A stretch of DNA of 64,000 nucleotides from NCBI GenBank assembly GCA_026018925.1, contig JAKSZU010000018.1:1984001-2048000 (forward strand), given 5' to 3'. The notes under the pieces were generated by a model, which saw only the letters and a program-made list of their open reading frames with translations, had not been told where the DNA came from and did not search any database. This DNA is from Tupaia tana (lineage: Eukaryota > Chordata > Mammalia > Scandentia > Tupaiidae). This document shows, piece by piece, positions 36,501 through 48,500 of the stretch. Each line of letters begins with the position of its first letter. The stretch's first letter is position 1. A program made the translations under genes and the position numbers.

Positions 36501-39500
36501 CTCCTCCACTTCCTTTCTCTGTGGGCCCCTTGCTCTGCTGTGGAAGGCCTTGCCTTCCGCTCTGTGTTGTGAGCAGCTCCTGGCGCTTTCCTCGGAGACT
36601 GCTCCTTTCACGGCGCCTGCTCTCGGCGCGCCACCTCTGGCTCACAGAAGACACTCCTGGGACAGGTTCTGTGCTGCCTCCCGGCTTCTGGTTCTGTTCA
36701 GGCCTCAACCCATCACTGTGGGCTTCGGCTCCCCTGGGGGCCCAGCAACTTCTGGGTCCTGGGCTGTCTGCTGTCCCCAGGTACATGTTGGCGGCTTCCC
36801 CTGCAGACCAAGGCAGGGCTGCTGAGAACCGAGTCAGACGGGGACGCAGAGCGTGAGATGAGTCTCTGCAGCACATCTCAGGCTGCCGTGGGTGCACACC
36901 CCGGGTGAGTGGGCAAGGGCGGCCGAGGGGGAGACCCCAGAGCATGGCCTGGTCCCAGCGCCCGCTTTCCACCAGCCCTTGGTGGAAATGGCAAGTCTGC
37001 ACGGGAAGAATGGTGCGGGAGCGCCCAGCCTAGACTTGTGGGCAGGGAGCTGATGGGGCGGTCTGTTCCATACATGGGGGCCGTCGCACACACTGGCCCT
37101 CTGGGCACGGGGCCCCGTGCCTGGCGGAGTGGGATGCGGCTGTGGGAAGGAGAGCGCAGAAGCCCACCTGAGGCAGGTGCATGTGCAGGTGCGTGAGGGG
37201 GGAGTTTCCCGTGCAGTGCACTTGGAGAAACGCTGGGCATCACGGTGCGCCAGGCAGGCGTCTGCCTGAGCTGGGAGCTTGCCTGCAATCAGATTTCTGC
37301 TGCTTCCAGCAGCCGCTTGGAGCCACTCCCCTGATGTCTCCCAGTGCTGCTGTGGGATCCGGGCATATCAGACCCCAAGGAGCAGCTGGGTGTGGACCGG
37401 CCACGGTGGTTCAGGGAGAGTTAGCGCTCTCCTTGCTGGTGCGTCAGTGTCAGTAGGGCCCAGGGCTGTCCGAGAGCCCCGAGGACGCACACGCTCGCAC
37501 CCTGCAGTGGTTGGCAGCCATGGGCGGGGCGGCGGAGGGGAGTGTGGCATGTCTTCTAAATTGGCGTCATGTTTTCTTACTGGGCAGTGAAATACTGGGC
37601 TGCCAGGAAAGCCATGGCGCACGTTACGTTTTTCTAGGCAAAAATGCGTCGTGACTTTCCTGTCACCTGATACGCTTACTCCTTTTATTGCCTGGCTTGA
37701 AACCGACGGCTCTGTGTGAATTTCAGGGTGAAGTTGGTATTTGTGGCTGCCCCTCCGGCCAGCCCAGCTGGCTCTGCCCCTCCGCAGGAGCCTCCCTCTT
37801 CCAGGCAGACCCCCCGACTCCAGACTTCCGGAGCACCTTCTGCCCGAGGGCCAGGACCACAGGGGAAGGCTCTGCCCCCTTCCCAGGACTTGGCGTCCAC
37901 GTGGGGAGATGGGCCTCTACAGAGTCACACAGCACCATAACAGGGCCGCGTGCGGGAGGGAGGCCGGGGCCTGCCGGGTGCAGGGTCCTCCAGGAAGCCC
38001 TGCACTGCCGCTCTTCCTCTCCTGCCCTCTCACTTCTCTTGGCGCAGATGTGCTCACGGCCTGGCGGGGGTTCGGGCCCTCTCGTTCTCCCATAGCACCC
38101 TCCCCCCATGGACACTGACCCTCCTGTGGAGGGACCGACTGCTGGGGACTTCCTGATCTGCGACTCGTCTGTGAGCAGCAGGCCATGCCCGGCTCAAACG
38201 CTCAGCCATGAGCGTTGGCGGCCCCTGAGCTCGGGGTCAAGCTTTAGGCCCGGTGCTTGAGTACTTCAGTGACATTGACAGGCGAGCTCTAATGGCCCAT
38301 CTTCCTGTTACAGATCGGGGTGCAAACACCTGCTCACCACTCACCTTGCCCCGGGGCTGGCACACTGGGCAGACGTGTGTGCTGGGAGCAGTATGTCTGT
38401 CTGTTTCTAAGGTTGGTTGGTTTGTTTGTTTTTAAGGTCCTGTGGTCTGATTCTTCAGTAACATCAGTAACCAAATCTTCCTCTGAAGTGACTGACTTTA
38501 TTTCAAAGGTAAGGTGACCAAGGGCTCTTCTAAAAGTTAAAGGTCGATTCCCCAGTGGTTGAACGCAGCGCCGAGTAAACAGCAGGTGGTTCCTGTGGCC
38601 GCCGAGTGTGCAGCCCGTGAAGCTCAAGGCCACTGCTCGCAGGGTGCGGCCACACCAAGCACACCGTCCACGTTAGCCACGTCACCGTCCACGGCTGCGG
38701 CCTGTTGTGCTCGCCAGAGGAGGAGGCAGAGAGATGCCGCACACAGGCCCCGGGGCCCCACGGCCCTGGGCAGGGGCAAGGGGCGGCCTTGGCACTCAGC
38801 GGGCCCAGCTCCGCGCCGAGCTGTGTGGAGCGGATGAGCGGATTTTCCCTTTCGTTTTTAAATTGGCTCAGGAGTTTAAGAATATCTTTTAAACAAAAAG
38901 TCCTGCTACTGACTGAATGCCTCTTGTCTGTGTAGTATGTAACACACCCTACCTGTACGTGTGTGTGGGTCTTCAAAGGCTTCATGGAGAATCGGCATTT
39001 GGGAGAAAAGGCTTGGTGTTCCTTTTTTTTGGTGCTAAAGTTCTCCTTGGACTTGGTTTCCCATGGACTCCCGCAGTCCCACTGTCTCCCTCAGGGCTTG
39101 TGGTACGGCCATCTTTGTTAGTGGGTCAGGGCCAGCCCTGCGGCCCGGTGATGGAGGGAGCCCACTCTCAGGTGGCTGCCCCCGCAGTTCACGTCCTGGC
39201 CCTGGTGGCTTCGAAAACACGTGAGGCACGTGTATGTGCGTGCTGCAGGTTCCTAAAGGAGGGAGAAGTTGAGGGACAGGGACTGTGGTGTGACTGTTCC
39301 CCGCCCCCCGTCTCTCTGTGGTGCCCTGGTGACCACGTACACACTGTGGCAGTGAGGAGAGCTCAGCGGGGCCGTAGCCTGGGGTGTCTCTGGGCCTCGC
39401 GCGCATTTACCGTAGGCCCCGAGGTGTGCCTTCGTGCGGGGGCACTTGGCAGCTGTGGGGCACGTCCTCACAGCAGGGCTGGGGGCCGTTGGATTCTGCT

Positions 39501-42500
39501 GCTTTCTAGCCTGTCGGGCATGACACACACCGTGTGCTGTACCTTGCAGGGGGACCTTCTCCCTGGGAGTCACTGTCCCTCCGTAATGCCGGAGCACCCA
39601 TTGCCTCTCTGCTTCTCATTTGTAAAAAGGCCCTTTCTCTGGCCTCCCAAGGCTGGCTCGGACACTGGCCCTCGCCGGGCTCGGTGCACGTGTTTGCACC
39701 AGCCCGTACCCCGTGTGGGGCTTCCTGATCTTCGCGGGCGCCAGGCTCGTTGCTGTTCATCTGGAAACATTCTCTTCCATCCTCTTCTCATTGTTTCTGC
39801 CTGTTTTCTGTCTCGGGGACTCCAGCTCTGGGTGCCTGAGCCCTCTGGGCCCCAGGGCTGGGACACTGGCTCCGCTCTCTGGCCGATTGTTCCTTGTGCC
39901 CTCCGCCTTTGGTTCTCAGCCCCCCGCTCTGTCAGCGCTGCTGCTGCTGGCCCAGTGGGGTCTGCTCATTTCTGCATCCTCACCGGCTGCTTTTTTTGCT
40001 TTTTGGGTTGTTCTGTTTTGTTTTGTTTTCCTTTTTTCCCTAGCTTTCCTGTTTGATGTGTCTTATAATAAAGTTTCCATGACTCTGTGGAAATCCCCCA
40101 TCCCTCCCTGCATGTTGTCCATCTTTTTCACTAGATCCTTTAACGTGAGTCATGGTCATTTCAGAGTCCCTGTCTGATACTTCAAACATCTGTGCTATTT
40201 TCAGTCTGGTTCTAATTATTCCTTTCTCTCTCTCTCTTTCTCTTTGTTTGTTTTAAAATAAACTCATACTTTAATTCTATTTTTCCTTGAACTTTGTTTA
40301 AATGTTTTCCCCTTCATTTGTGATAGGATGCCTATGTGCTCGCGAGAGAGCGGGAGAGGGAAGGGGCAGCTCCACAGGGTCTGGCCATACCCAGCCTCCC
40401 CCGGCCCTCAGCCCAGCAGACCCCGGGCTGACAGCCACACCTGGTCTCCCCCGGCCCTCAGCCCAGCAGACCCCGGGCTGTCTGGCCACACCCGGCCTCC
40501 CCGGCCCCTCACTCCAGCAGAACCCGGGCTTGCATGCACGTGCCTGGCATTTCTCAAGTGAACCTGGCTGGGGATTTGAACTGAGGCTGTCGTGTGGGCT
40601 CTGGCTTCTCTTGAACAGCACCTTCCTGTTGCACCACAGAGCCGGCCCAGCGCTTCACCTCTCAACAGTAGTTTGTTACTTTCTCCTCCCGCTTTTTACC
40701 GTGCCGTGTGTCTTGCAAACTCGGGCTGAATGCTAGGTACCCTGTTGGGGAGACCCTGCAGACAGGAAGGCACGTTCATGCCTGGGACGGGCCTGCCGAG
40801 CCTTCGATGGGGTCCCGGGTCCGTTCGAGCAGGAGCTGGGTGGGCTTCGTCTTCGGTTGTCACCATGCGTACCCTGGCGTGTCAGTGCCCGCAGTCCTTC
40901 ACGGCCTGTGGCCTGTCCCCCGACTCCTCCCAGGGCAGATCCTTCCTACTTGCTCCCCGTGCGGCCTGCACTGGGGGCCAAGGAGGCGTGCTCCTTTTGC
41001 TCAGGCCAGCTTGGGCTTTCTCAGCCTCCCTGCCCTCCCCGCAGTAGCTGACCTCTGCTTCATGCTGGTGCAGGGTCCCGGCCCAAGTGGTCTCTCCCTT
41101 CTCCAGGCCAGAAGGTTTTTGCCCCTCTCCTGGGAGCAGTGGGTCTTTGCTGCAGCCTGGTGTCAGACAGTGAAGTGTTACCTCCCCTCCCTGCCCCCGT
41201 GAACATGCTGGCCACGCTCGGCCTCGCGTCTGCCCATCTCCCCAGCAGCCACTGCCTCTGCCTTGTGCCTGCCACAGGTGTGACAGGTCATGTGTCCTCT
41301 CCCTAGAGGGTCAGTTCCTGCATAGGTCCTGTTTATGCAGTGGCCTTGTGGCTCAGCTCGCTGGTGGCTCAAGCAGTGTTGCCGGCCATTGCAGTGGGGG
41401 GGCGCTGTGGGGTGGCCCTCATCCTCCCGATTGGCCGTGGAACCCAGCAGCCAGCAGATGGCGGCAACACCCGTCACGGCCGCTGCCTGCCCCGGGCTCT
41501 CTCGCACAGAGGAACCTGCTGTCCTGTCCGACGGCCTTGATGTCGTCCCTGTCACCGCTGCTCTCTTTCAGTTGTCTCAGCTCTACCCCGAGGAGAATTT
41601 GGAGAAGCTCATTCCTTGCTTAGCTGGTCCAGATTCGTTCTATGTAGAGAGGAACCACATGGATCTAGAAGCCGGCCTGCGGTAAGCTCTCCCCAGGGTG
41701 CAGTAGCCCGCCAACCTCCAGGGGAGCCCTGCGGGGCCACTTGGCATGCAGGTTCGGTTCTCCACTGTGCCTTGGGGCTCACATTAGTTTTGGAGACTTG
41801 GAAGGAGCTTACTGATCTAGGGGTGATCTTGAGGGTGTGTAAAGGAATTTTAGAGGGTATCCCGCCACTTAAGGTGCCCTCGACAGTCTCATGGGGTACC
41901 ATTGGCATTACTCCTTCTGCTTTATAGATGACCGCTGGGACTGTCGCAGGTACAGCTAGGGCCTGGCTGGCTCCTCTGGACCGTGGCGTGTCCTGGCGGC
42001 GTCGACAGTGCCCGGCCACTGGTCGGCAGCAAGTGCGGGACCCTGGGCTGCCATCTCGGCGCTGGGCCCAGTCCTGCAGTCCTCCAGTTCTCCTTCACAT
42101 GGCACCACTGTGGACGCCCCTTGGGAGGTTCCCTGCTCACTGATAATACTGGGTTGTTGGGAAAGGCACGATGCTGTTTTGCATAGAAAAACAAAAAGTG
42201 CTTCATGTCTTTTCTGACGACCTAATACAACATGAAGGATAGGGGGTGGACTTGGCAAAATGATGCAAATCAGCACAAGAATTGAATAAATGAAAGCAGG
42301 AAAAATGTTCGGTTATGGTGCTTCTACTTTTTTCTTTAATATACATCTCTCTTCGTTGAAACCCAAGTTTTCTCTCCTAATTAGCTTTGTTTTTGGAGAG
42401 GTTTTCTGCTATAGGGCGCGTGTGCTCGCCAGACAGACAGAGAGACCAGAGAGACAGAAAGTGAGAAATCACCCCCCAGGGGTGATGGCCACACCGCAAT

Positions 42501-45500
42501 CCCTTCTCCTCCATTCTCCTCTTGGGATCTTGGGCATGCACGCACACGCGCCCATGGCGTGAGTTTAAGCCACCGAGTCTGGGGCACAAACCGCGGTCGA
42601 CTGCATGGGAGTCCAGCAACACAACATAGCCATTACGCGAACTGCTGGTCCCCCTAATTAGCTTTTAGTAGTGACATCTTAACACTAATGAAACCACTGT
42701 TTGTTTTTTAGGTATTTGGCTTCACTACCTTCTCATATATTGAAAAATGATCACATAAAGAAATTTTTCAGCACGTCATCTCCCACCCAACAGCTTCAAA
42801 GTCCAAGTGAGTCCGTAAAACGCAGTTAAATAAAGTGTGATACATTCTGAGTGTCTGGGCTAGATGGTGCGGCCGCAGAACATGCTGCTCTGCCAGGCTC
42901 CCCACATGCAGAGGTCCCTGGGTGTGCACGAGCCCATGTGCAGGGCTGGTCGGGGGGCAGGGCTGGACGGTGGTGTCAGGACCCTGTTCAGGCGCGCTCT
43001 GTCTCTGTCTTTCTCTCCCAGAGTAAGGGAGAGAGCGGTAAAACACATCTCACTGTTTGTACATTTTACGATATCTTTGTTAATTTATAGGTCCTGGCAG
43101 CCCTTCCCTTTCTAAAGTAGGTGCCGTGGTGGGCGTGTCTGGAAGGTGAGAAACCCGTGTAACCAGCACATTTGCATAAGCATTTTACAAAGTGTGCGTC
43201 TCATTCGCGTGTGGATGCTCACCTCTAGAGTAATGTCTTTCTCAGTATTAGATAATGTGGGGGGAGGAGCCAGGTGGGCAGAATCCGAATTCGGACTGCC
43301 CAGAGCATTCTCTAACCCACTGGCTTAGAGCTTCTAGAAACTCTTATTACAAATGCAGACCTCTAGGCCCTGTCTCAGACCCAGGAAACCAGACGTTCTG
43401 GGGTGCTTTATTTCTACAAGCTCCTTAGGGCTGCTGCGGCCGGGCTCTGCTCTTGAGGTGTTAGGGCCCTCAGGTCATCACGGTGCGCTGGTGGTAGACA
43501 GCTGCCTATCTGATTGACAGCTGCCATTAAGACAGGTCGCCGTCGCAGACGGTGATGTCAGCTCGCACACACACCTGACACTCCCCGCCGTGGTGTGGAG
43601 AGCTAAGGTAATGAGTCTTGGAAAGTGCCGCGTTCCACCTGCCCGCGGGCCTCGTATGTCATAAACACTCGGTGAATACGTCTAAGTTTGTGCGTGTAAG
43701 TTTGTGCATGGCGGTGGAAGGGCCTCGGGCAGGAAGCGGAATGTTGTTTTCCCCTTCCAGCCTCGAGGCTTTATGTTTGTACGATATTAAAGACTTAGTA
43801 GTCAGGTTCACTTTGTGCCGTTTCGGTATTGTCCTGGGATTTAGAAGTAACAGGAAGAGACCAGGAAGCTCAACTGAAAGTCTGGTGGTGGGCATGTACG
43901 TTACACGTGTACATGCATGTACATCAGATAGGCGCGGCCTGTCATGCTCTGCACACATGCATCAGATGCACACACATACGCAGTTACACAACGCAGACCT
44001 CCTCATTTAGGGCAGGTGGCTGGGCTGCGTGGGCTGCGGGCTCCATTGTCTCCAGAGCTCAGAGGGACGGTGATGCCGGATGCGGTTGGGGAGCGGTCAT
44101 GGATGGAGCCTGGTCACCGTCTCCTGAACCACAGCCCTTCTGTCCCCACCCCCCGCTGTCCCGCAGGCCTGTGTGTGGAGTAGCCGGCATCCCGTCCTCT
44201 CAGAGTGGGGCCCAGCACCACGTGCAGCACGCGGCCAACACAGCGGCCGCCCTGCCCCACTGCTCCCACGCAGGGGCCACGGGCTCGGCCCTGGCCTACC
44301 GCGGCCAGATAGAGACCTCGCCTGCCATCCTGATGCCCTCCGGCCTGCAGACGCCGCAGACCCAGGAGCAGAACGGGATTTTAGACTGGCTTCGGAAGCT
44401 GCGTTTGCACAAGTACTACCCGGTCTTCAAACAGCTCACCATGGAGAAGGTATGCTGGCTCCCGAGCCAGCGGCCCAGAACATGTGGGGTGTTTTCCTCG
44501 AGTAGCCAGTCCCTGACCTCCCGGAGGAACTGGGTCGGACTTCTACATATACATGGTGTGGACGAGCCCAGCATGGGAACTGCAGCCCGGTGTCAGTGAG
44601 GACGGTGGGTGTGGTCTTGACTGCCACCTGCCACTGAAGCAGGTGCCACCGTGAGCTAATGCCATTGTTTGGGTTGTTTCCTCCTTTAACGTTTTTGTCA
44701 TGGGACATATGTACTTTTTGGAGAGAGACAGAGACAGTGAGAAGGAAAACAGGACGTCGCCCCCAAGGGCATGTCCATGCGGCAGTTCCTCCCCTTGACG
44801 CTCCTCTGGGGAACCCGAGCGTCTGTGCACACGCGCCGGGGGTGCTTTTCAAGCCGCCAGGTTCGGGACCGAACTGCAGCTGCCGTGTGCGAGTTGAGCG
44901 CCTTAACCACCATGCCACCTGCTGGCCCCAGACAGACGGCGTTTCTGCTCACTCTGAGTCGTCGTGAACTAGGAGGGCGGGCTTGGCCCACACCCCTGCT
45001 GCAGGCCCCAGTGTACCTGGGTACATGCTACCCTTACGACGTCCGGGTACATGGCTCCCAGATGATCTGGCTGGGTTTTAGGGTTGCATCTGGAGGAACG
45101 GGTGTTCACTGTCTTTCAAGTAGCCCTGTCTAGAAATTATTTTTTACAGTAAAGAGTTTTGTTTTGTTTTGTTTTGTTTTGTTTTGTTTTTAGAGAGATT
45201 TTTGCTGTAGGGCGCATATGCTCGCCAGAGAGACAAAAAGTAAAAAATCACCCCCCAGGGGGAATGGCCACACCGCAACCCCTTATCCATTCTCCTCTTG
45301 GGATTTCGGGCATGCACACACACACATGCCCAGCGTGAGTTTGAAGCCACTGGGTTCAAACCATGGTGGGCCATGTGGGAGTCCAACAGTGTAACCATTA
45401 CACCATCTGCTGTCCTGTGATAAAGTTTTGATGAGGAATACCTTTTTTTGGAGAGGTTTTTGCTATAGGGCGCGTGCGCTTGCTAGGCAGACAGAGACAG

Positions 45501-48500
45501 AGAGACAGAAAGCGAGAAGTCACCTCCAGGGGGGATGGCCATGCCACAATCCCTTCTCCATTCTCTTCTCAGGATCTTGGTCACGCACACATGCCCAGCA
45601 TGAGTTTTAAGCCACCAGGTCCGGTACTCGAACCACGGTCAGCTCATGGGAGTCCAGCGACATAGCCACTATGCTAACTGTTGGTCCAAGATGAGGAATA
45701 CTTTTTTTAATTAAAAAAAAAATTCTGGAGCCAGCCCTGGACCTGGTAGAAAATGATCCCCCATGGCCAGCTGTAGTTCTCATTCTGGCCCCAGCAGCTT
45801 GAGAAACACCCTTGGGCACAGGCGCGTGTGTGCCCAAAATCCTGAAAGGAGGGAGGAAAGGAGAGGGGCCGTGGGTGGCCACGCCCCATCAGGGTGCTTT
45901 CTGTCTCTGCCTTCTGGCCATAAAGAAGATCCTTCTGAACCGCCTTCAGTCTGGGCGTCTACTGGGTGTCGCTAGTAAACTTGAAGACGAGGCCCTTGGA
46001 TGCTGAGCTCCCTCTGCTGGACAAGATGGTCTGGTGGGTTTAGCTGTGTAAAATTGTGTTTATCTCAAATCTATAGTTGATCCCCAAATCCTGGCTTCCA
46101 GAACTTCCTACAAAAAGACAAATTTTATTTTATTTATCTATTAGATTTTTGCTATAAGTGCATATGCTCGCCAGAGAGACAAAGAGACAGAAAGCGAGAA
46201 ATCACTCCCCGGGGGGACAGCCACACCGCAGTTTCTTCTCCAGTCTCCTCTCGGGGTATTAGGCATGCATGCATGAGGGTTGTTTTTTTTTTTTTTTTTT
46301 TTTTTTTTAAGAATTTTATTATTTAAATTTTTTACTTATTCATTCATTTATTTTAATTTGACCAGAGAGAGACATACAGAGGTAGAGAGAGAGAGAGCAA
46401 GCCACCAGGTCTGGGACTCGAACCGTCGTTGGCCACATGGGAGTGTCTAGTGCCTTAACCACCATGCTACTTGCTGGTCCCCCTGGCATGAGTTTTATGC
46501 TGCCGGGTCCGGGACTCGATACACAGTAAACTGTGGGAGTCCAGAGATGTAACCGTCACGCCATCTGCTGGTCCTTAAAAAAGATGCTGCGTGTACAGGC
46601 TGAGCTTATCCCAGCTGAGACCCAGCCCGCTCTGAAACAGTTACCGTTCTGAGCACTGACGTGATGCCCCAGGTGGGAAGTCCCACACCTGGTTTTATGG
46701 GGTGAGTCACAGTTAAAACAGTGATGTAGAGGGACTAGCAGATGGCATAATGGTTATATCACTGGACTCCCACATGGCCGACCCCGGTTCGAATCCCAGA
46801 CCCGGAAGCTTGAAATTCACGCTGGGCGCATGTACGTGCTTGCCCAAGATCCCCGGAGGAGAATGGAGGAGAAGGGATTGTGGCATGGCCATCCCCCTAG
46901 GGGGTGATTTCTCACTTTCTATCTCTTTGTCTCTCTGGTGAGTGCACATAACAAAAATCTCTCTCAAAAAAACACTGCAGTAGAAAAGTATGGCAGCAGA
47001 CAGCATGATGGTTATATTGCTGGACTTCCACTTAGTTGACCGCAGTTTGAGTCCCAGACTCGGTGGCTTAAAACTCAGGCCAGGCGCATGTGTGTGCGTG
47101 CCCGAAATCCCACGAGGAGAATGGAGACGGGGTTGCGGTGTGGCCGTCCCCCTTTCGGGGCGATTTCTCACTTTCTGTCTCTGTCTTTCTCTTTCTATGG
47201 TGAGCGCACAAGCCCTATAGCAAAACCTCTCCCCCCCAAAAAAAAATCACATTTAGGGGGCCAGCAGGTGGTGTGGTGGTTAAGGCACCAAATTCCCACA
47301 TGGCTGTCTATGGTTCATGTCCCACACCTGGTGCTTTCATGTGTGTGCATGCCCAAAATCCTGAGAAGAAAACGGAGGAGATGGGATTGCAGTGTGGCCA
47401 TCCCCGGGGGGTGAGTTCTCACTTTCTGCAGCGAACGCATGTACCTTGTGAGAGTGAGAGGGGAGTGAGAACTCACAGCCCATGGGGATGGCCACACTGC
47501 AAAACCTAAAAAAGAAAGAAAAAGGAAATTGCCTTCAGGCTATGTGCGTCTGTGAAACAGAAGTGAATTTTGTGTTTGGACTTGGGCACCCTCCCCGATC
47601 CCTCATTAAGTCTATGCAGATAATCCAAAAGCTGACACACTCTGCTCCCAGGGATTCTGGAGAAGGGGTACTCAGCGTGTAATGCCTTGTAATTAGAATT
47701 TATAAACCTTAAAAATGAGATGTTGGGACCAGCAGTTAGCGTAATGGCTATGTCGCTGGACTCCCACGTAGTCGACCGCGGTTCGAGTCCCGGACCCGGC
47801 GGCTTAAACTCACGCCGGGCGCGTGTGCGTGCGTGCCCAAGATCCCGAGAGGAGAATGGAGGAGAAGGGATTGCGGTGTGGCCATCCCCCCTGGGGGGTG
47901 ATTTCCTGCTTTCTATCTCTCTGTCTCTCTCTGTCTGTCTGGCGAGCGCATGCGCCCTATAGCAAAAACCTCTCCAAAAAAAAAAAAAAAAAGAGAGATG
48001 TTACTAACCCTAGTGACAATCAGTTTAAAGTTTTTATGTGAGCTGAAGTGGCTAGGCTGCATACCCCGTTGTGGAGTGTGGCAGCGGGCGTGTCACTTCG
48101 TTCCCTTGGCCCAGGTGTCTGGGTTGGTCAGCCATGGCTTTGGACGGCATCTTCTGTGCTAGGTCACTTAGGCCTGCTAAGGGCGCTGTCATCCAAAATC
48201 GTGTGACTCTGAGAAGGAGAGACTGTGTGAGGACTGTCCTCCTGGCCTCAGAGGCCAGCAGGTTCTCAGGGGAGTGCACTCTGACAGGCCGTCCTGAGGG
48301 GGTCAGGCACTGTCGTGAGCTGCATCTCTGCAGAGTCGCGCCGGGACTGCTGACGTCTCCTTGGTGGTGGACCTTAACGGAACGGGCATGCGGGGCAGGT
48401 GGGGTCTCGCTAAGCCGACGTGCCTGCGGGAGGCGCCGTGGAGAGCAGCTGGTGGTGGGAGCTTTGACCCCACTCAGCGAGAAGGCGGTTTAGTATTCCC

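Noticed and set aside
38917..40056. 379-aa ORF on the + strand
   Set aside because: Lies in an intron, includes SINE- and L1-like sequence, no domain or conserved segment.
47725..47800. A functional tRNA gene at the head of the SINE
   Set aside because: Box A and B are present, but the cloverleaf is degraded, there is no acceptor-stem closure, and the sequence continues into a SINE body with poly(A).
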